From Simmondsia chinensis (taxonomy: Eukaryota > Streptophyta > Magnoliopsida > Caryophyllales > Simmondsiaceae), in the NCBI GenBank assembly GCA_018398585.1, contig JAGTTD010000002.1, positions 32,728,186 to 32,792,185 of the forward strand: a DNA stretch of 64,000 nucleotides. The letters run 5' to 3'. A program made the position numbers and the translations under genes. Under the pieces are notes generated by a model. That model was given only the letters and a program-made list of their open reading frames with translations, was not told where the DNA came from and searched no databases. This document shows, piece by piece, positions 11,201 to 21,634 of this stretch (position 1 is its first letter; each line of letters starts with the position of its first letter).

Positions 11201-13814
11201 CTCATGATTATTCATTTGCTCAGATACCATGTTAAATTTCACTGTGCCATTAGACCCAAGCCATGGAATTGGAACATTGAGGTCCACATATAACTGCAAT
11301 TGGGATTCCATCCTAAAACCAATTGGCATTAGGTGGAGTAACCCACAAGCCTTATATGTGGATCTCTTCTCTTTCACACCTCCAATGCGGGACTAAATTA
11401 GACTCACATGTGTAGTCCTTAACAATAATTTACAGCCAAAAAGGCAGCAAATCCACATCAATATGAGAACAAGAGTATAGCACTAGTATTAACTAGACTA
11501 ATATCCTAGAATCAAATAGCAGTCAATAAAATAATGCGCTCACATAAAAGAGATTAGCCTAGCTGTTCCGTTACAATGGTCCTGCTAACCGCGCCCATTA
11601 TGTAGCCACCCTGTTTTTCCTACTCCGTGATGACAATCGTGATCAAACTATGACTGTAATTTAAACCACGGGCCCTATGATGGCTGGAAAGAAAGGACGT
11701 AGTTGATTGTATAGATTTGAAGGTATATTAGTGTTTGCTCTACCCAGCCTAAGGTGAATTCATGTGGAAGTTTCAATCAATAAGGGTCTGTTTGGTCAAG
11801 CTGCAAAAAGAATTGTTTTTTTCCGAATCACGTTTTGTGGAAACACTTTCTTAAACAATGCTTCCATAGGGTTATTTTTGGCTAAAAATGCGCTTTTAAT
11901 TTCCTCAAAAAAGCTCTTTTTTTAGAAAGGAAGTTTGGCCAAACAGGCCCTAATACACAAAAAAGAAAACAAGGATCTCATATTACCCATACCTCAACTG
12001 AATATCGCTAATAACTTAATCTGAAATGGACCGCTACCGCATCACAGTGCAATAAATTAAACTGAAATGGACCACTACTGCATCACAGTGCAAAAATAAA
12101 TAAATAATTAAATAAATTTGATCAGCTGATGGATGGAGATGTTTGGAGATCCTCCTTTTAGTTTCCCTTTTTATGCACATTGTGAGATGATAGTATTTCA
12201 CACAGCATGAGGGGCAGAAGTATTTGGTATGAGTATTTAAATAATCAAGTTGAAGTGTAATATACAACTAAAACAAACTAGAATGTAGAGGGAATAAGTC
12301 AACTGAATTGTTATTAGTTATTGCTGAGCTGATTCATCACTTGTCCCTTGACCAAGTCCAAGCTATCTGATCTAATTAGATACGCACACCCTTTGAGTGA
12401 ACACTAGATTTCCAAATGAGATCATAATTAACATCAATACAAAATAATGACTTCCATCAGTGTCCTTCAAGCATTGTATTGTGTCTTATAAGCAATCTTA
12501 CCGACTTGCATTCATAGGTTGACTTGGAAGTCAAAATTCGATGCTCAATCCAAAGAAGCCTTCGCCGATGCTCCTCAGTGGAGGAAGAGCCTTCATTCTT
12601 CCTAATGTATGGACAAGGCAACATTGTATGCGCAAACTTCGAAGGGATGCAGATTTGGACAATGTATTTCTGACTAAATGTCAACAGAAGGGAAATGAAT
12701 CCCAAAACCATCAATTCTGCAACAATTGAGTAAAACTATAAATACAAATCATTGACCCAAACATTGCATAGAGATCTAGAGAATACAAACAATCATTAAT
12801 TCTTTTTAAAGAAAGGTAAAGGCGAAGGCTCTTAGGGTAGCCCTCCACACTAGAGAACACCTAAGGCATCAGCTCTGATAAGAGAGATAGGGCCCTATTA
12901 AGCGGGTGATCCCACATTGACAGCACCAAAACACCATGCCCCAAATTCGCAAAACCATCACCCCAGTATAACCAAAATACTATTATTTTTGCAGCCGGGT
13001 TTTAACTAAATTATGCCATTTCCTTGGAAGTTGAAAAGGTGAAGCCCTGTTATAAGATTTCTTACCTCCTTTAACCTTTTCCAGAGCCTCATACAAAGCG
13101 CTTTTATGTCTTTCAGTCAGCAACTGAATCAAATCAAAAAAGATCAATGATATTAGCGACATCATTTCTAAATGTCACCCTCTATACCCACATTGCAAAG
13201 CAATCAAGAAAAACAAACATATCTGACTAAAAGAAAATGGGTTAATGAAACTAAACTGCTCAAGTCCTAGAGCCCACCAATGGAAACAATATAAGGAAAA
13301 CAATATAGACTAAATGGGTTGTCCAAAAACTACTCAAATAAATTCTAAGAGCATCAAATCTTAATTTCTAACAAATTACACAAATGGAGCCAAAAATAAT
13401 GTTAAATTTCATCAACCAAGCCACAAAGTTGACACACATGATATCCACGTACAGGCCCAAGTAATGTTCCATCTTAAAACCAATCAGCATAAGGAGGAGT
13501 AATCCACGAAACTTATATATTCTCCCTCACAACTCTTCCATGAAATTCTTATTACACTCAGCCTTTAACAAATAAGGCCACATTTCATCCATAGTATGAC
13601 AATAACAAAAACAGGCATTAAATTAAGGATAAATTCAACATAAGAGCCTTTAAAAATGCAAATGTATATATAATAAGTAGAATATTACCGTCCCAATTTT
13701 ATGAAGAACTTTCTCTAACAAAATAGAGATGATGATGATAACAGCACAAACCCCAGCAACTGCCCAGGTGGGTGTCTGATCAAGCGTCCTCTCCTGGCTA
13801 CTGCTTTCCTCCAT
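2263..13814 (-). CDS. MLO: MLO-like seven-transmembrane protein, 15 exons
   Basis: MLO proteins are plant plasma-membrane proteins with seven helices and a cytosolic calmodulin-binding tail; recent work describes family members as calcium channels. Exons (+ coordinates, all GT-AG, phases consistent): 13689-13814, 13066-13123, 12502-12716, 10186-10302, 9995-10055, 9786-9874, 8490-8564, 8311-8399, 7644-7693, 7522-7562, 7274-7447, 5514-5549, 5355-5422, 4020-4080, 2263-2622. The sum is 1620 nt, 539 residues plus stop, normal for the family. The start is the only candidate: a TGA lies in frame four codons upstream. Helices lie near residues 17-39, 63-81, 147-168, 277-294, 297-316, 354-377 and 393-417. 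Family signatures: [61 protein letters not shown]. The tail [12 protein letters not shown] with Trp441 is the calmodulin-binding site. The Ser/Arg-rich tail with TLQRFKTT recalls clade III (Arabidopsis MLO5/7/8/9/10), whose studied members act in pollen tube and synergid signalling; that clade call is by eye. No frameshift or stop was found. Confidence 0.93.
3161..3248 (-). repeat. Degenerate SINE remnant in MLO intron 14
   Basis: The order GATGTATGCA, CCTGTAGAGAAGATG, TTTTCAAAGATCCTCCAACC follows the antisense body of the SINE at 3702-3863 with many substitutions. No duplication or tail is left, so it is an old copy. Confidence 0.55.
3702..3863 (-). mobile_element. Full-length SINE with 16-bp target duplication (MLO intron 14)
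   Basis: The minus strand reads from GCTCTATGTTGCGGACC through AGGTTGGGGGTCCTCGG, AAACAGCCTCTC, CATACATCTACCCC, CCAGACCCTGC and GGGAGCCC to a (TTG)n tail. The 3' half matches the widespread angiosperm Au-type SINE body. The exact duplication ATATTTAATTTTTCCT lies at 3686-3701 and 3864-3879. The perfect flank copies indicate a fairly recent insertion. It lies in the last MLO intron, in the same orientation as the gene. Confidence 0.85.
5760..5911 (+). mobile_element. tRNA-derived SINE in MLO intron 11
   Basis: A box TAGCTCAGATGG and B box GGGATCGAAATCC are spaced as in a tRNA gene, so the head is tRNA-derived (pol III type 2 promoter). The body continues to about 5911. A target duplication of about 19 bp (AAGAAAGTG..AGATGTGA, two mismatches) flanks it at 5741-5759 and 5912-5930. 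Orientation is opposite to the host gene. Confidence 0.8.
7750..8183. mobile_element. Tourist-like MITE in MLO intron 8
   Basis: Terminal repeats GGCTTCATTTGGAA and GGCTCCATTTGGAA (right end read in reverse) are bounded by TAA on both sides (7747-7749, 8184-8186). A 3-bp TAA/TTA target and GGC/GGG-type ends are typical of PIF/Harbinger non-autonomous elements. It is 434 bp, with no transposase. Confidence 0.8.
8685..8998. mobile_element. Tourist-like MITE in MLO intron 6
   Basis: Ends GGACCTGTTTGGTC and GGGCCTGTTTGACC (reverse) are flanked by TTA at 8682-8684 and 8999-9001. Length 314 bp. The interior is rich in AAAAGCACTTTT-like palindromic words and could form a hairpin. Confidence 0.8.
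10852..11424 (-). mobile_element. TRIM retrotransposon in MLO intron 3
   Basis: Two direct LTRs of about 200 bp (10852-11051 and 11230-11424), each TGTTAAGGA... to ...GAAATTTAACA on the minus strand, enclose only 178 bp. Next to the upstream LTR lies TGGTATCTGAGC (complement of 11218-11229), a Met-tRNA primer-binding site. Next to the other LTR lies a GAGGGGGAG polypurine tract. This is a complete terminal-repeat retrotransposon in miniature, without coding capacity. The flanking 5-mers (ATACA, ATAAT) no longer match well. Confidence 0.85.
11784..11950. mobile_element. Tourist-like MITE in MLO intron 3
   Basis: Ends GGGTCTGTTTGGTCAA and GGGCCTGTTTGGCCAA (reverse) are flanked by TAA at 11781-11783 and 11951-11953. 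Length 167 bp. The ends are like those of the copy at 8685, so both belong to one family. Confidence 0.82.
13400..13570 (-). mobile_element. Solo LTR of the TRIM family in MLO intron 1
   Basis: TGTTAAATTTCAT... to ...CCTTTAACA on the + strand matches the TRIM LTRs at 10852 and 11230 over its length. An exact 5-bp duplication AATAA lies at 13395-13399 and 13571-13575. It is 171 bp, slightly shortened. Confidence 0.82.
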
Positions 13815-14245
13815 TAACTCACTTCACTTCTCCCCAAAGTCTAGAGAGAGAACAACAGAAACAACAAAAAACCCAGAAAAGATTGCAACTTTCTCCACTC
13901 ACTGTGATTTGAATAGGGTTTTTTCCACACAAATGCCAAAAGCACACACACCCTTTTAAACCCTTCAAGCAGAGATTTAAAGGGGTCCCACAGTAGAAAG
14001 GGATTTCTTTCCAAAAAGCAAAAGGGTATGCAGCTGGAAGAGACCAGTACCAACAATGGCAGTGTCAATGGACCTTAACAAAGAAAAAGCAAGCGGAGAA
14101 ACGGCAATGTAAGCAAGCAATTAATGATAGGAAACGCGGTTTCTGAGGTTTCAGATTGTGAATTCAATGACAAATCAATAAATAAATTTTATTATTATTA
14201 ACGTTATTCCGCATTTTAAAATACATCGAAACTTCATCTACAGCC
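13815..14245 (-). promoter_or_regulatory. MLO 5' leader and remaining proximal promoter
   Basis: This is the only unique DNA between the MLO start codon and the Ty3 element. On the minus strand it is pyrimidine-rich near the gene, as expected for a 5' leader, and holds an upstream open frame (13841-14068, 75 codons) that ends 27 bases before the MLO ATG. No clear TATA box could be assigned. Any further promoter elements would lie inside or beyond the Ty3 insertion. Confidence 0.4.
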
Positions 14246-14659
14246 TGATGCAGCCCATGAAGGCCTCTCTGGCTCGGCGGGCCGAGACCAAAGTGCGTTT
14301 GTCAAGCTTGGCGGGACAGCAATGCGGAAGCCAAACCTTAGCCGGATCTTCAGTCTTGATTTTAGGGATAGATTTAACAACTTTGATTCATTTCCGATTT
14401 TGCTTTATTTCTTTCCTTATTTGTTACACGTTTTGAATTATTTTCTTTTGTCAACTCCTCTATATAAAGGAGAAAGCTAGGACTCGGTTTAATTAGTCAA
14501 TTTTCCAATTAAAATTTAGATTATCTTGTACTCGTTTCTCAAACTGTGAGAAACGGAGCTACCCATCCTCTTTGTTATTTTGTTAATAAGTTAATAAAAT
14601 TTAAAGGGAAGGTCGTGAACCTTCCCATTCCCCTATTTCCCATTATGCATGCTACATCA
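14246..14659 (+). repeat. 5' LTR of the Ty3 element
   Basis: Starts TGATGCAGCCC and ends GCTACATCA. It holds CCTCTATATAAAGG as a likely TATA region and repeats the sequence of 19067-20286 apart from the insertion there. Confidence 0.88.
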
Positions 14660-14661
14660 GT

Positions 14662-14673
14662 TGGTATCAGAGC
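14662..14673 (+). promoter_or_regulatory. Primer-binding site, initiator Met-tRNA
   Basis: TGGTATCAGAGC follows the LTR after two bases. It is complementary to the 3' end of plant initiator methionine tRNA. Confidence 0.85.
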
Positions 14674-14690
14674 TCAGAGCGCTTTCTGAA

Positions 14691-15826
14691 ATGGCCCCAA
14701 GACATCAAAGGAACGCCGCTGTTGAAGACGTTACTGACCATGACCGACATCAACAGCACGAGAGGAGATTTGAGGAATTGGAAGAGAAGTTCCGGGGAAT
14801 GGAGCACTGCCTGATTCAACTCGGGGCAAATCTCGATCTCCCACTAGGAGTTCGGCCCCACGCCCATTTTCACCGGGCGCAATGGGTGAAGAAATGGATG
14901 AACGATTCCCGAACCAATTTTCTGGAAGAAGAGTTACCAGAGTCGAGGTTGAAACGCCATCAGCGCAATGTTGGGGATTTTCAACAACCGTGATGATCGA
15001 AGATGGAAATTCGGCCTTCAGATTGAGATCCCGGAGTTCAATGGAGGAGGACGTCCAGAAGAGTTCCTTGATTGGCTTGTTGTCGTCGAGGAGATCCTAG
15101 AGTTTAGGGAAATCCCAGAGAGGAAACAGGCACCGCTTGTTGCTACTTGTCTTCGAGGTAGAACAGCCGCCTAGTGGCACCAATTAAAGCAGATCTGGCT
15201 CCAGCAAGGGAAGTCCAAGATTGAGTCTTGGGAAAAGATGAAGAAGCAATTGCTAGGCGCCTTCTTGCCTCACAGCCATGCCCGGATGATGTACCAGTGC
15301 CTGCAAGGGCTTCGCCAGGGCTCGAGGACCATGGAAGAGTACACAACGGAGTTCAATTCCTTAGTCGCTAGGAATGACTTGGCAGAGTCAAGAGAACAGT
15401 TGACGAACCGTTATACTGGCGACTTACGAGAGAATATTCAAGACATGCTCAACATATTTGACATTTTTACCGTATCAGAGGTAGCCCAAAGAGCTGTTAA
15501 CGAGGAGCGGCAACAAAGGGGCCGCCAAGTTGCCAGAACATGGAATGCACAAACTGGCGGGAGAGATTGTACTGGGGCGCCGCCAACGCAGAGTGCACTG
15601 TTCAGGCCACCACCCACCAACACGGGAAGACAGCTCATTCGAGAAGTCGCGGGTTCATCTAGAGCTCGTTGCTTCAAATGTGGTGAAGTTGGTCACCGCG
15701 CCAACGACTGCCAAAAGGGGGACAGACTAGGTCAAGCTCTCTTCATTGATGAACCAAAAGGAGATGAAGACATGCCGTTGATGAGGATGGTCAAGAAGAA
15801 TTGGCGGATCAAGGGGACGATGCCAT
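14691..15826 (+). pseudogene. Ty3 gag, disrupted
   Basis: The ATG at 14691 opens an N-terminal coiled-coil-like part (ERRFEELEEKFRGMEHCL). The capsid region continues in other frames (about 15020-15450, with EYTTEFNSLVARNDL), ending in a zinc knuckle CFKCGEVGHRANDC near 15672-15713. A frameshift near 14880-14960 and a TAG at 15172, where Trp would be expected (AAxWHQLK), break the frame. Gag would form the virus-like particle and bind the RNA. Confidence 0.82.
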
Positions 15827-15839
15827 AGAAGGCGATGAA

Positions 15840-16300
15840 GGGCAATTGTTGGTTGTAAGGCGTGTCTACTTCGCGCCAAGAGAAGAGCGGGGGGATAGCT
15901 GGTTGAGAAACAATATATTCAAAACAACATGTACAATTGGCGGTAAGGTTTGAGGCGTAGTTATTGATTCAGGGAGTTGTGAAAATGTGATTTCGGAGGA
16001 AGCAGTTACTAAGTTGGGGTTGAAGACGGAAGCACATCCCCGTCCTTACAAACTCTTATGGCTGAAGAAGGGGAACCAGGTGATTGTGTCCAAGCGCTGT
16101 TTTGTAAATTTCTCAATTGGAACTAAATATAAAGAGGGAGTTTGGTGTGACATTGTTGCCATGGACGCCTGCCATTTGCCCTTGGGACGCCCTTGGCAAT
16201 TTGACAGGGGTGCTACCCATGACGGGAGAAAGAACACATACAGCTTTCTCTTTGAGGGTACTAGAAATCGTACTTTTGCCCAAGAAAGAAGAAAAGTCTA
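15840..16300 (+). pseudogene. Ty3 aspartic protease, disrupted
   Basis: VVIDSGSCENVISEEAV at about 15955-16005 holds the catalytic DSG triad, and '[13 protein letters not shown]' matches the conserved flap-to-C-terminal part. A TGA lies just before the catalytic region and the frame shifts into reverse transcriptase. Confidence 0.8.
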
Positions 16301-17820
16301 AGGTATCCGAAGCGCAGCATCCCAACGTCCAGGGTCACGTCATGTTTGCCAAAGAAGTTAGCAAGACCAAAGTTGTATTCATCTTAATTGAAAAGGAAGG
16401 CACTGTTATCCCCAAGGAATTACTGAGTGAGGTCATGGCATTATTGGAGGAATACGCTGATGTATTCCTAGAGGAGCTGCCGACTACATTACGGCCTTTG
16501 AGAGATTTTCAACATCGCATTGATTTGGTTCCAAATGCCTCCTTACCGAACATGCCCCATTACCGGGTGAGCCCGACCAATCACGAAGAGCTGAGACGCC
16601 AAGTGGAAGACCTTTTCGCCAAACGCTTCATCAGAAAGAGGTTGAGTCCTTGTGCCGTTCTAGCCTTGCTGATGCCCAAGAAGGATGGAAGTTGGCAGAT
16701 GTGTGTGGACAGCAGAGCCATAAACATGATCACGGTGTGTTACCGCTTTCCTATTCCAAGGTTGGGTGATTTGTTAGATCAGTTGCAATGCGCCAAGGTA
16801 TTTACTAAGCTGGATCTCAAGAGTGGCTACCACCAAATCCGAATCTCGCCCGGGGATGAATGGAAGGCGGCTTTCAAGACAAGGAAGGGACTTTATGGGT
16901 GGTTGGTCATGCCGTTTGGGTTGTCAAATGCACCTCGCATTTTCATGCGGTTTATGAATTAGGTATTACGACCCTTCATTGGAAAGTTCGTCGTCGTTTA
17001 TTTTGATGATATTTTGATCTACAGCCGAGACCATATTGAACATGTCAGTCATCTGAAATAAGTGCTTCACACCTTAAGAACTTAGGGTCTATTTGTTGCC
17101 TTCAAGAAATGTGAGTTCATGAGGGACAAGGTGACCTTCCTTAGGTTCGTTGTATCCAAGGATGGCATCTCTGCTGATGAGGGAAAGATCGAAGCTATCC
17201 GTGACTAGCCTGAACTAAGGATGATTAACAAGGCTTGCAGTTTTCATGGCCTGACATCATTCTATAGGCGCTTTGTTCCTGGCTTCAGGTCAATTGTAGC
17301 GCCCATCACAGACTGTATGAAGAAGGGATCTTTCGTCTGGACGCCTCATGCAGCGGACGCCTTTAGCAAAATCAAGGAGAAATTGATCACGGCACCAGTG
17401 TTAGCCCTCCTCGACTTTTAGAAGACTTTCGAGCTACACACAGATGCTTCAAAAATTGGGATTGGCACTGTGTTCAGTCAAGATGGAAGGCGAATTAACT
17501 ATTTTAACGAGAAGCTTAGCAAGAGTAAGTTAAATTACTCGACGTACGACTTGGAGTTCTACGCCTTAATGAGAGCATTCAGGCATTGGAGATCATACTT
17601 AGCCAATTGGGAATTCATTGTATATTCTGACAACGTTGCCCTCAAGTACATTAATAGCCAAGACAAGCTCTCAGATAGACACACCAAGTGTGCCAGCTAC
17701 TTGCAACTTTTTCAATTCGTCATTAAGCACAAATCCATGCGTGCTGAACAAGGTAGCAGATGCGCTAAGCAGGCGCAATCTAATCTTGGCGCAAAGCAGG
17801 GTGGAGGTGATAGGGTTTGA
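16117..17820 (+). pseudogene. Ty3 reverse transcriptase and RNase H, disrupted
   Basis: RT blocks are visible in order: [17 protein letters not shown] (about 16675), [13 protein letters not shown] (16800), [16 protein letters not shown] (16890), and the catalytic YFDDILIYS at about 16999-17025. The connection and RNase H follow: SFYRRFVPGFRSI, then HTDASKIGIGTVF and SDNVALKYI. Stops at 16960, 17206 and 17420 are all TAG where Gln or Trp is expected. More indels follow after 17040. Confidence 0.88.
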
Positions 17821-17939
17821 ACAGATGGTGGAGCTGTACAGTGATGATCCCGACTTTGGCAGCATTTGGCGTGAGGCACAGTCTGGTTCATATCCCGAGT
17901 ATTCCATTCATGGCTAGTTCTTGTTTGGGGGAATCAGTT

Positions 17940-19064
17940 ATGTGTCCCGAGCTCGAGTTGGCGGTTAAGAGTCATTGAAGAAAAACACAATGCAGGACAT
18001 GTTGGCAGAGACAAGACGCTCCAGCTCATTACCACAAACTACTACTGGCCAACAATTTGCCGAGAAGTTGAGAGGCACGTCAAGCATTATCGTATTTGCT
18101 AGATTTCTTAGGGCAGGGTGACAAACGCTAGGCTCTACATGTCGTTTCTAGTGCCAAGTCAGCCATGGACAGACATTAGCATGGATTTTGTGTTAGGTTT
18201 ACCGAGGACCATTGGTGGGGTTGACTCCATATTCGTTGTTGTTGATCATTTTTCCAAGATGACACACTTCATCGGTTGTAAGAAGGCTGCAAATACCATC
18301 CACGTTGCAGGTCTCTACTTCAAGGAAGTTTACAAGTTACATGGCTTACTGCATAGCATCGAATCAGAGAGAGATGTTCGATTCGTCAACCATTTCTGGA
18401 GGACTTTATGGAAAATGACAAACACCTCACTCGCCTTCAGCACCGTCCATCGCCCCCAAATGGATGGACAAATTGAGGCCATCAACCGTTCTTTGGGTAA
18501 TCTCCTTCGGTGCCTAGCTGCTGAAAACGCCAAGGGATGGGCAATGAAACTTCATTAAGCTGAATTCGCCTGCAATAGTTCTGTGAATAGAAGTACGGGG
18601 TTCACGCCATTCCACATAGCCTACGGTTTTGTTCCTGGCACACCCATTGACCTGGTGCCAGCATAGGATTTGACACGCCGACATGGCAAGGCCAATGACT
18701 TCATCTCCTCACTACAAGAATTTCATGAGCAGACCCGGGCTCGATTACTAGAAGCCACCGCCAAATACTAGTCCACTACTGACAAGAAAAGGCGAGAAGT
18801 ATAGTTCCAAATTGGTGACAAGGTTTGGGCAGTCTTCACTTGAGAAAGGTTTCCCACTTGGGAATATAACAAGCTCACGGCGTGAAAGATTGGCCCATTA
18901 CCGGTTGTGGAGAAGGTCAACGACAACGCCTATCGTCTTTAACTTCCACCTGGAATTTGGACGTCCGACATCTTCAACGTCAAGCAACTTACTCCTTACT
19001 TTGGTGAAACCAATACTGCTAGTCCTCTACTGAATTCGAGGTCGAATTCTCTCCAACCAGTGGA
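17940..19064 (+). pseudogene. Ty3 integrase, disrupted
   Basis: The zinc-binding part (HNAGHVGRDKTLQLI, then C) lies near 17980-18105. The core has Asp in SMDFVLGLP (about 18180), Asp in SERDVRF (18370) and Glu in DGQIEAINR (18470), the DDE triad. The C-terminal part reaches 'NVKQLTPYFG' near 18990. Stops at 18665, 18770 and 18801 are TAG at expected CAG codons. No chromodomain follows. Confidence 0.85.
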
Positions 19065-19066
19065 GG

Positions 19067-20286
19067 ATGATGCAGCCCGTGAAGGCTTCTCTAGCTTGGC
19101 AGGGCGAGACTAAAGCGTGTCTGTCAAGCTTGGGGGGACGAGGTCAGCAACAAGGAAGCCAATTCTCAGCCGGATCTTTAGCCTTGATTTTAGGGACAGT
19201 TTTAACAACTTCAATTCATTTTGATTTTGCTTTATCTCTTTCCTTATTTGTTGAACATTTTGAATTATTTCCTTTTGTCAACTCCTCTATATAAAGAAGA
19301 AAGCCAGGACTAGGTTTAGGGCTTGTTTGAGATTACTTATTTTAGGGAAAAAAAATACTTTTTTATGGAAAAAACACTTTTCTAATATTTGAGGTTGTAT
19401 GGCAACTGAGAAAAAGTGCTTTTTATTATAAACAGAAACTATTTTTCTGCTTATAAGTAGAAGCAAAAATTTGGTTCTTATTTTTTAAGCAAAAGTAGAA
19501 GTAAAAATTAAACGAATGAGAAAGTTTATTTCAGGTACCCTAAAATTTATTAAAATATTTAAAAAATAATTTATATATTTCACAAATAGTTCATATATTT
19601 TAAAAAATATATTAAATGTAAAAAAAATTTTAACAATCAATAATTATTTATGATATTTAGAAAATATTTTAAATATTTGAAAATATTTTAATTTTTTTAA
19701 AAATTAAATATTTTTATAATATTCAGAAAATATTTTATAAATATTTTAAATATTTAATAAATATATTTTAAAAATATTAAGAATATATTAAATATTTAAT
19801 AAATACTTATATATTTAGAAAATATTTTAATTAATAAAAAAATATTTTAAATATTTAAAAAGTATATTAAATATTTAGAATGATTATGAGTGATTTTTTC
19901 AACTATAAAAGACTTTTGTTAGTATCTTTTCTGATAATTTTATAGAAAAAAGTATTTTTTTAACATTGGCCAAACACTCACAATAATACCATAAGCGCTT
20001 CTTTACTCGTTGGTCAAACACAAACTAATTATTTGAAACAACACTTTTTACAAAATGCTTTTACAAAAGTGCTTATGAAAAAAGTAGTTTTTTTACAGCA
20101 ATCCCAAATAGGCTCTTAGTTAGTCAAATTTCCAATTAAAATTCATATTATCTTGTACTCGTTTCTCGACCTGTGAGAAACCGAGCTACCAATCATCTTT
20201 GTTATTTTGTTATTAAGTTAATAATATTCAAAGGAAAGGCTGTGAACCTTCCCGTGCCCCTATTTTCTATTACGCGTGCTGCATCA
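19067..20286 (+). repeat. 3' LTR of the Ty3 element, interrupted
   Basis: Starts TGATGCAGCCCGTG and ends GCTGCATCA. Outside the insertion at 19319-20115 it aligns with the 5' LTR. The ancestral LTR would be about 420 bp. Confidence 0.88.
19319..20115. mobile_element. AT-rich DNA element inside the 3' LTR
   Basis: Ends GGGCTTGTTTGAGATT and GAGCCTATTTGGGATT (reverse) are flanked by TTA at 19316-19318 and 20116-20118, so it is PIF/Harbinger-like. Removing it restores the LTR as seen at 14246. The interior is about 80-85% A+T with many AAATATTT words and no coding sequence. It is younger than the Ty3 insertion. Confidence 0.82.
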
Positions 20287-20650
20287 GCCTCCTTTGATTG
20301 GCACATGAATTAAATTTTTGTAAAAAGTTATAATTTTTAGAAATTCAATTCATGTTTCAATTCCCTATGAATTAAGTAAAACATATTTGGTTGTCATAAT
20401 AAAAAAAATATAACTTTATTTGAAATGCTAGTTAAAAACAAATGAATTAGAAATAGGAGGGTTAGGTAAGTTGTTTCTTACGTTTTGAAGGAATTAAAAA
20501 TTGCTCGTAATTTTCACTTTTCGCATTCTTCTACTTCCTACAAACCAAATAAAAACCAAAAACCCTTTAATTTTCGTAAAATTCTACTTCCTTCCTACCA
20601 AATAAGACCCAAGTGTTTTTTAATGGGTAATGGTTGAGTTTCTTTTTATA
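20287..20650. other. AT-rich spacer, possible MITE
   Basis: GCCTCCTTTGATTGG just after the LTR and ACCAAATAAGACCC near 20603-20611 could be weak inverted ends of a MITE of about 320 bp. The match is poor and no target duplication is visible. Confidence 0.3.
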
Positions 20651-21634
20651 GGACACGTTTGGTATAGGGTTAACAGGGGTTAATCGTTACAGAGATAACT
20701 ATTACACCACTTTTAACTCTATTTGATTTACCACATTAAAAAGTTTACCCCCAAATGGGGTTAAAACCCTTGCATTACTCCCCCTAGTGCAATATCTATA
20801 ACAAGAAAAGAGCTAAAAAAATTTTCAACTTGGTCTTTGGCTTGGAGAATTTTGATATTATAAAAATATACATATATTATATATTTAAAAGACCATTTAA
20901 ATATTTAATAAAATATTATAAATATTTTAAAACTATTTAATATTAAAAAATATTTAAAAAAATTTGAATATTTGAAATATATACAAAATATTTTAAATAT
21001 TATAATAATATTTAGCTCTCAAAAAACACTTTAAATATAAAATATAAAAATTCAACAAATAAAAATATATAATAATATTTAAATATTAAAAACACTTAAA
21101 AAGTATTGAATTATTAGAAAAATATTTTAAATACTAAAAAAATATTTGAAAGATTTAAAAATATATAAAATATTCAAAAAAGTGAACATGAAGTAGGAAA
21201 GATCTACTGAGGCAGTGCTGGTGGTTAACAGAGGTCGGCAACAATAGTGATGTCAGTGGGGAGAGGCCGTCGGTGTTATAATAGAGATTATTTTTTTTTA
21301 AATTTAAATTTATTTTTTAAATATTTAAAGTATTGTTAATTATATAAGGGTGATTTGTCTAGTATTTTAATTAATAATTATATTTTATTCTAATTAAACT
21401 TTAAAAAAAATTTAAAAATAATATAAGAAATAAATTAGCATATAAAAGATAAAAAAAAGTATGTTGTACCTAAACCATACATATTAAAAGATTATTGGGT
21501 TAATATTTACTCATTTAAAAGCGTATAACCAAATAAGGTGAAAGAATAAATTTTTCATGGGGTAATAGTTACCCCATTAATAATTGCACCATTAAAAATT
21601 ACTTTTTTTTTTTAATCCCAAATCAAACATATCC
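20651..21634. mobile_element. AT-rich foldback-like DNA element
   Basis: Left end GGACACGTTTGGTATAGGG and right end read in reverse GGATATGTTTGATTTGGG agree. Pairing continues weakly inward (GGGGTTAA, TAACTATTAC). The target duplication is unclear (ATA and GTA). Length 984 bp, very AT-rich, no transposase. It contains a GC-richer insert at 21185-21275 of unknown origin. Confidence 0.6.

Larger units (their letters stand above)
14246..20286 (+). mobile_element. Ty3-type LTR retrotransposon, decayed
   Basis: The element has both LTRs, a Met-tRNA primer-binding site and gag-PR-RT-RH-IN in Ty3 order. LTR ends are TGATGCAGC and GCTGCATCA. All coding parts carry stops or shifts, so it is inactive. 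The domain after integrase ends in 'FNVKQLTPYFGE' without a chromodomain. The element lies head to head with MLO, its 5' LTR 431 bp from the MLO start codon. A clear target duplication is not preserved (CAGCC before, GCCTC after). Confidence 0.9.

Noticed and set aside
12800..12930. A SINE or tRNA remnant in intron 2 to 3
   Set aside because: Short GC-richer patch without A/B boxes, tail or duplications.
20281..20291. A target duplication for the Ty3 element at 14246
   Set aside because: The 5-mers beside the LTR ends (CAGCC and GCCTC) do not match; a 3-bp GCC overlap is too short to use.
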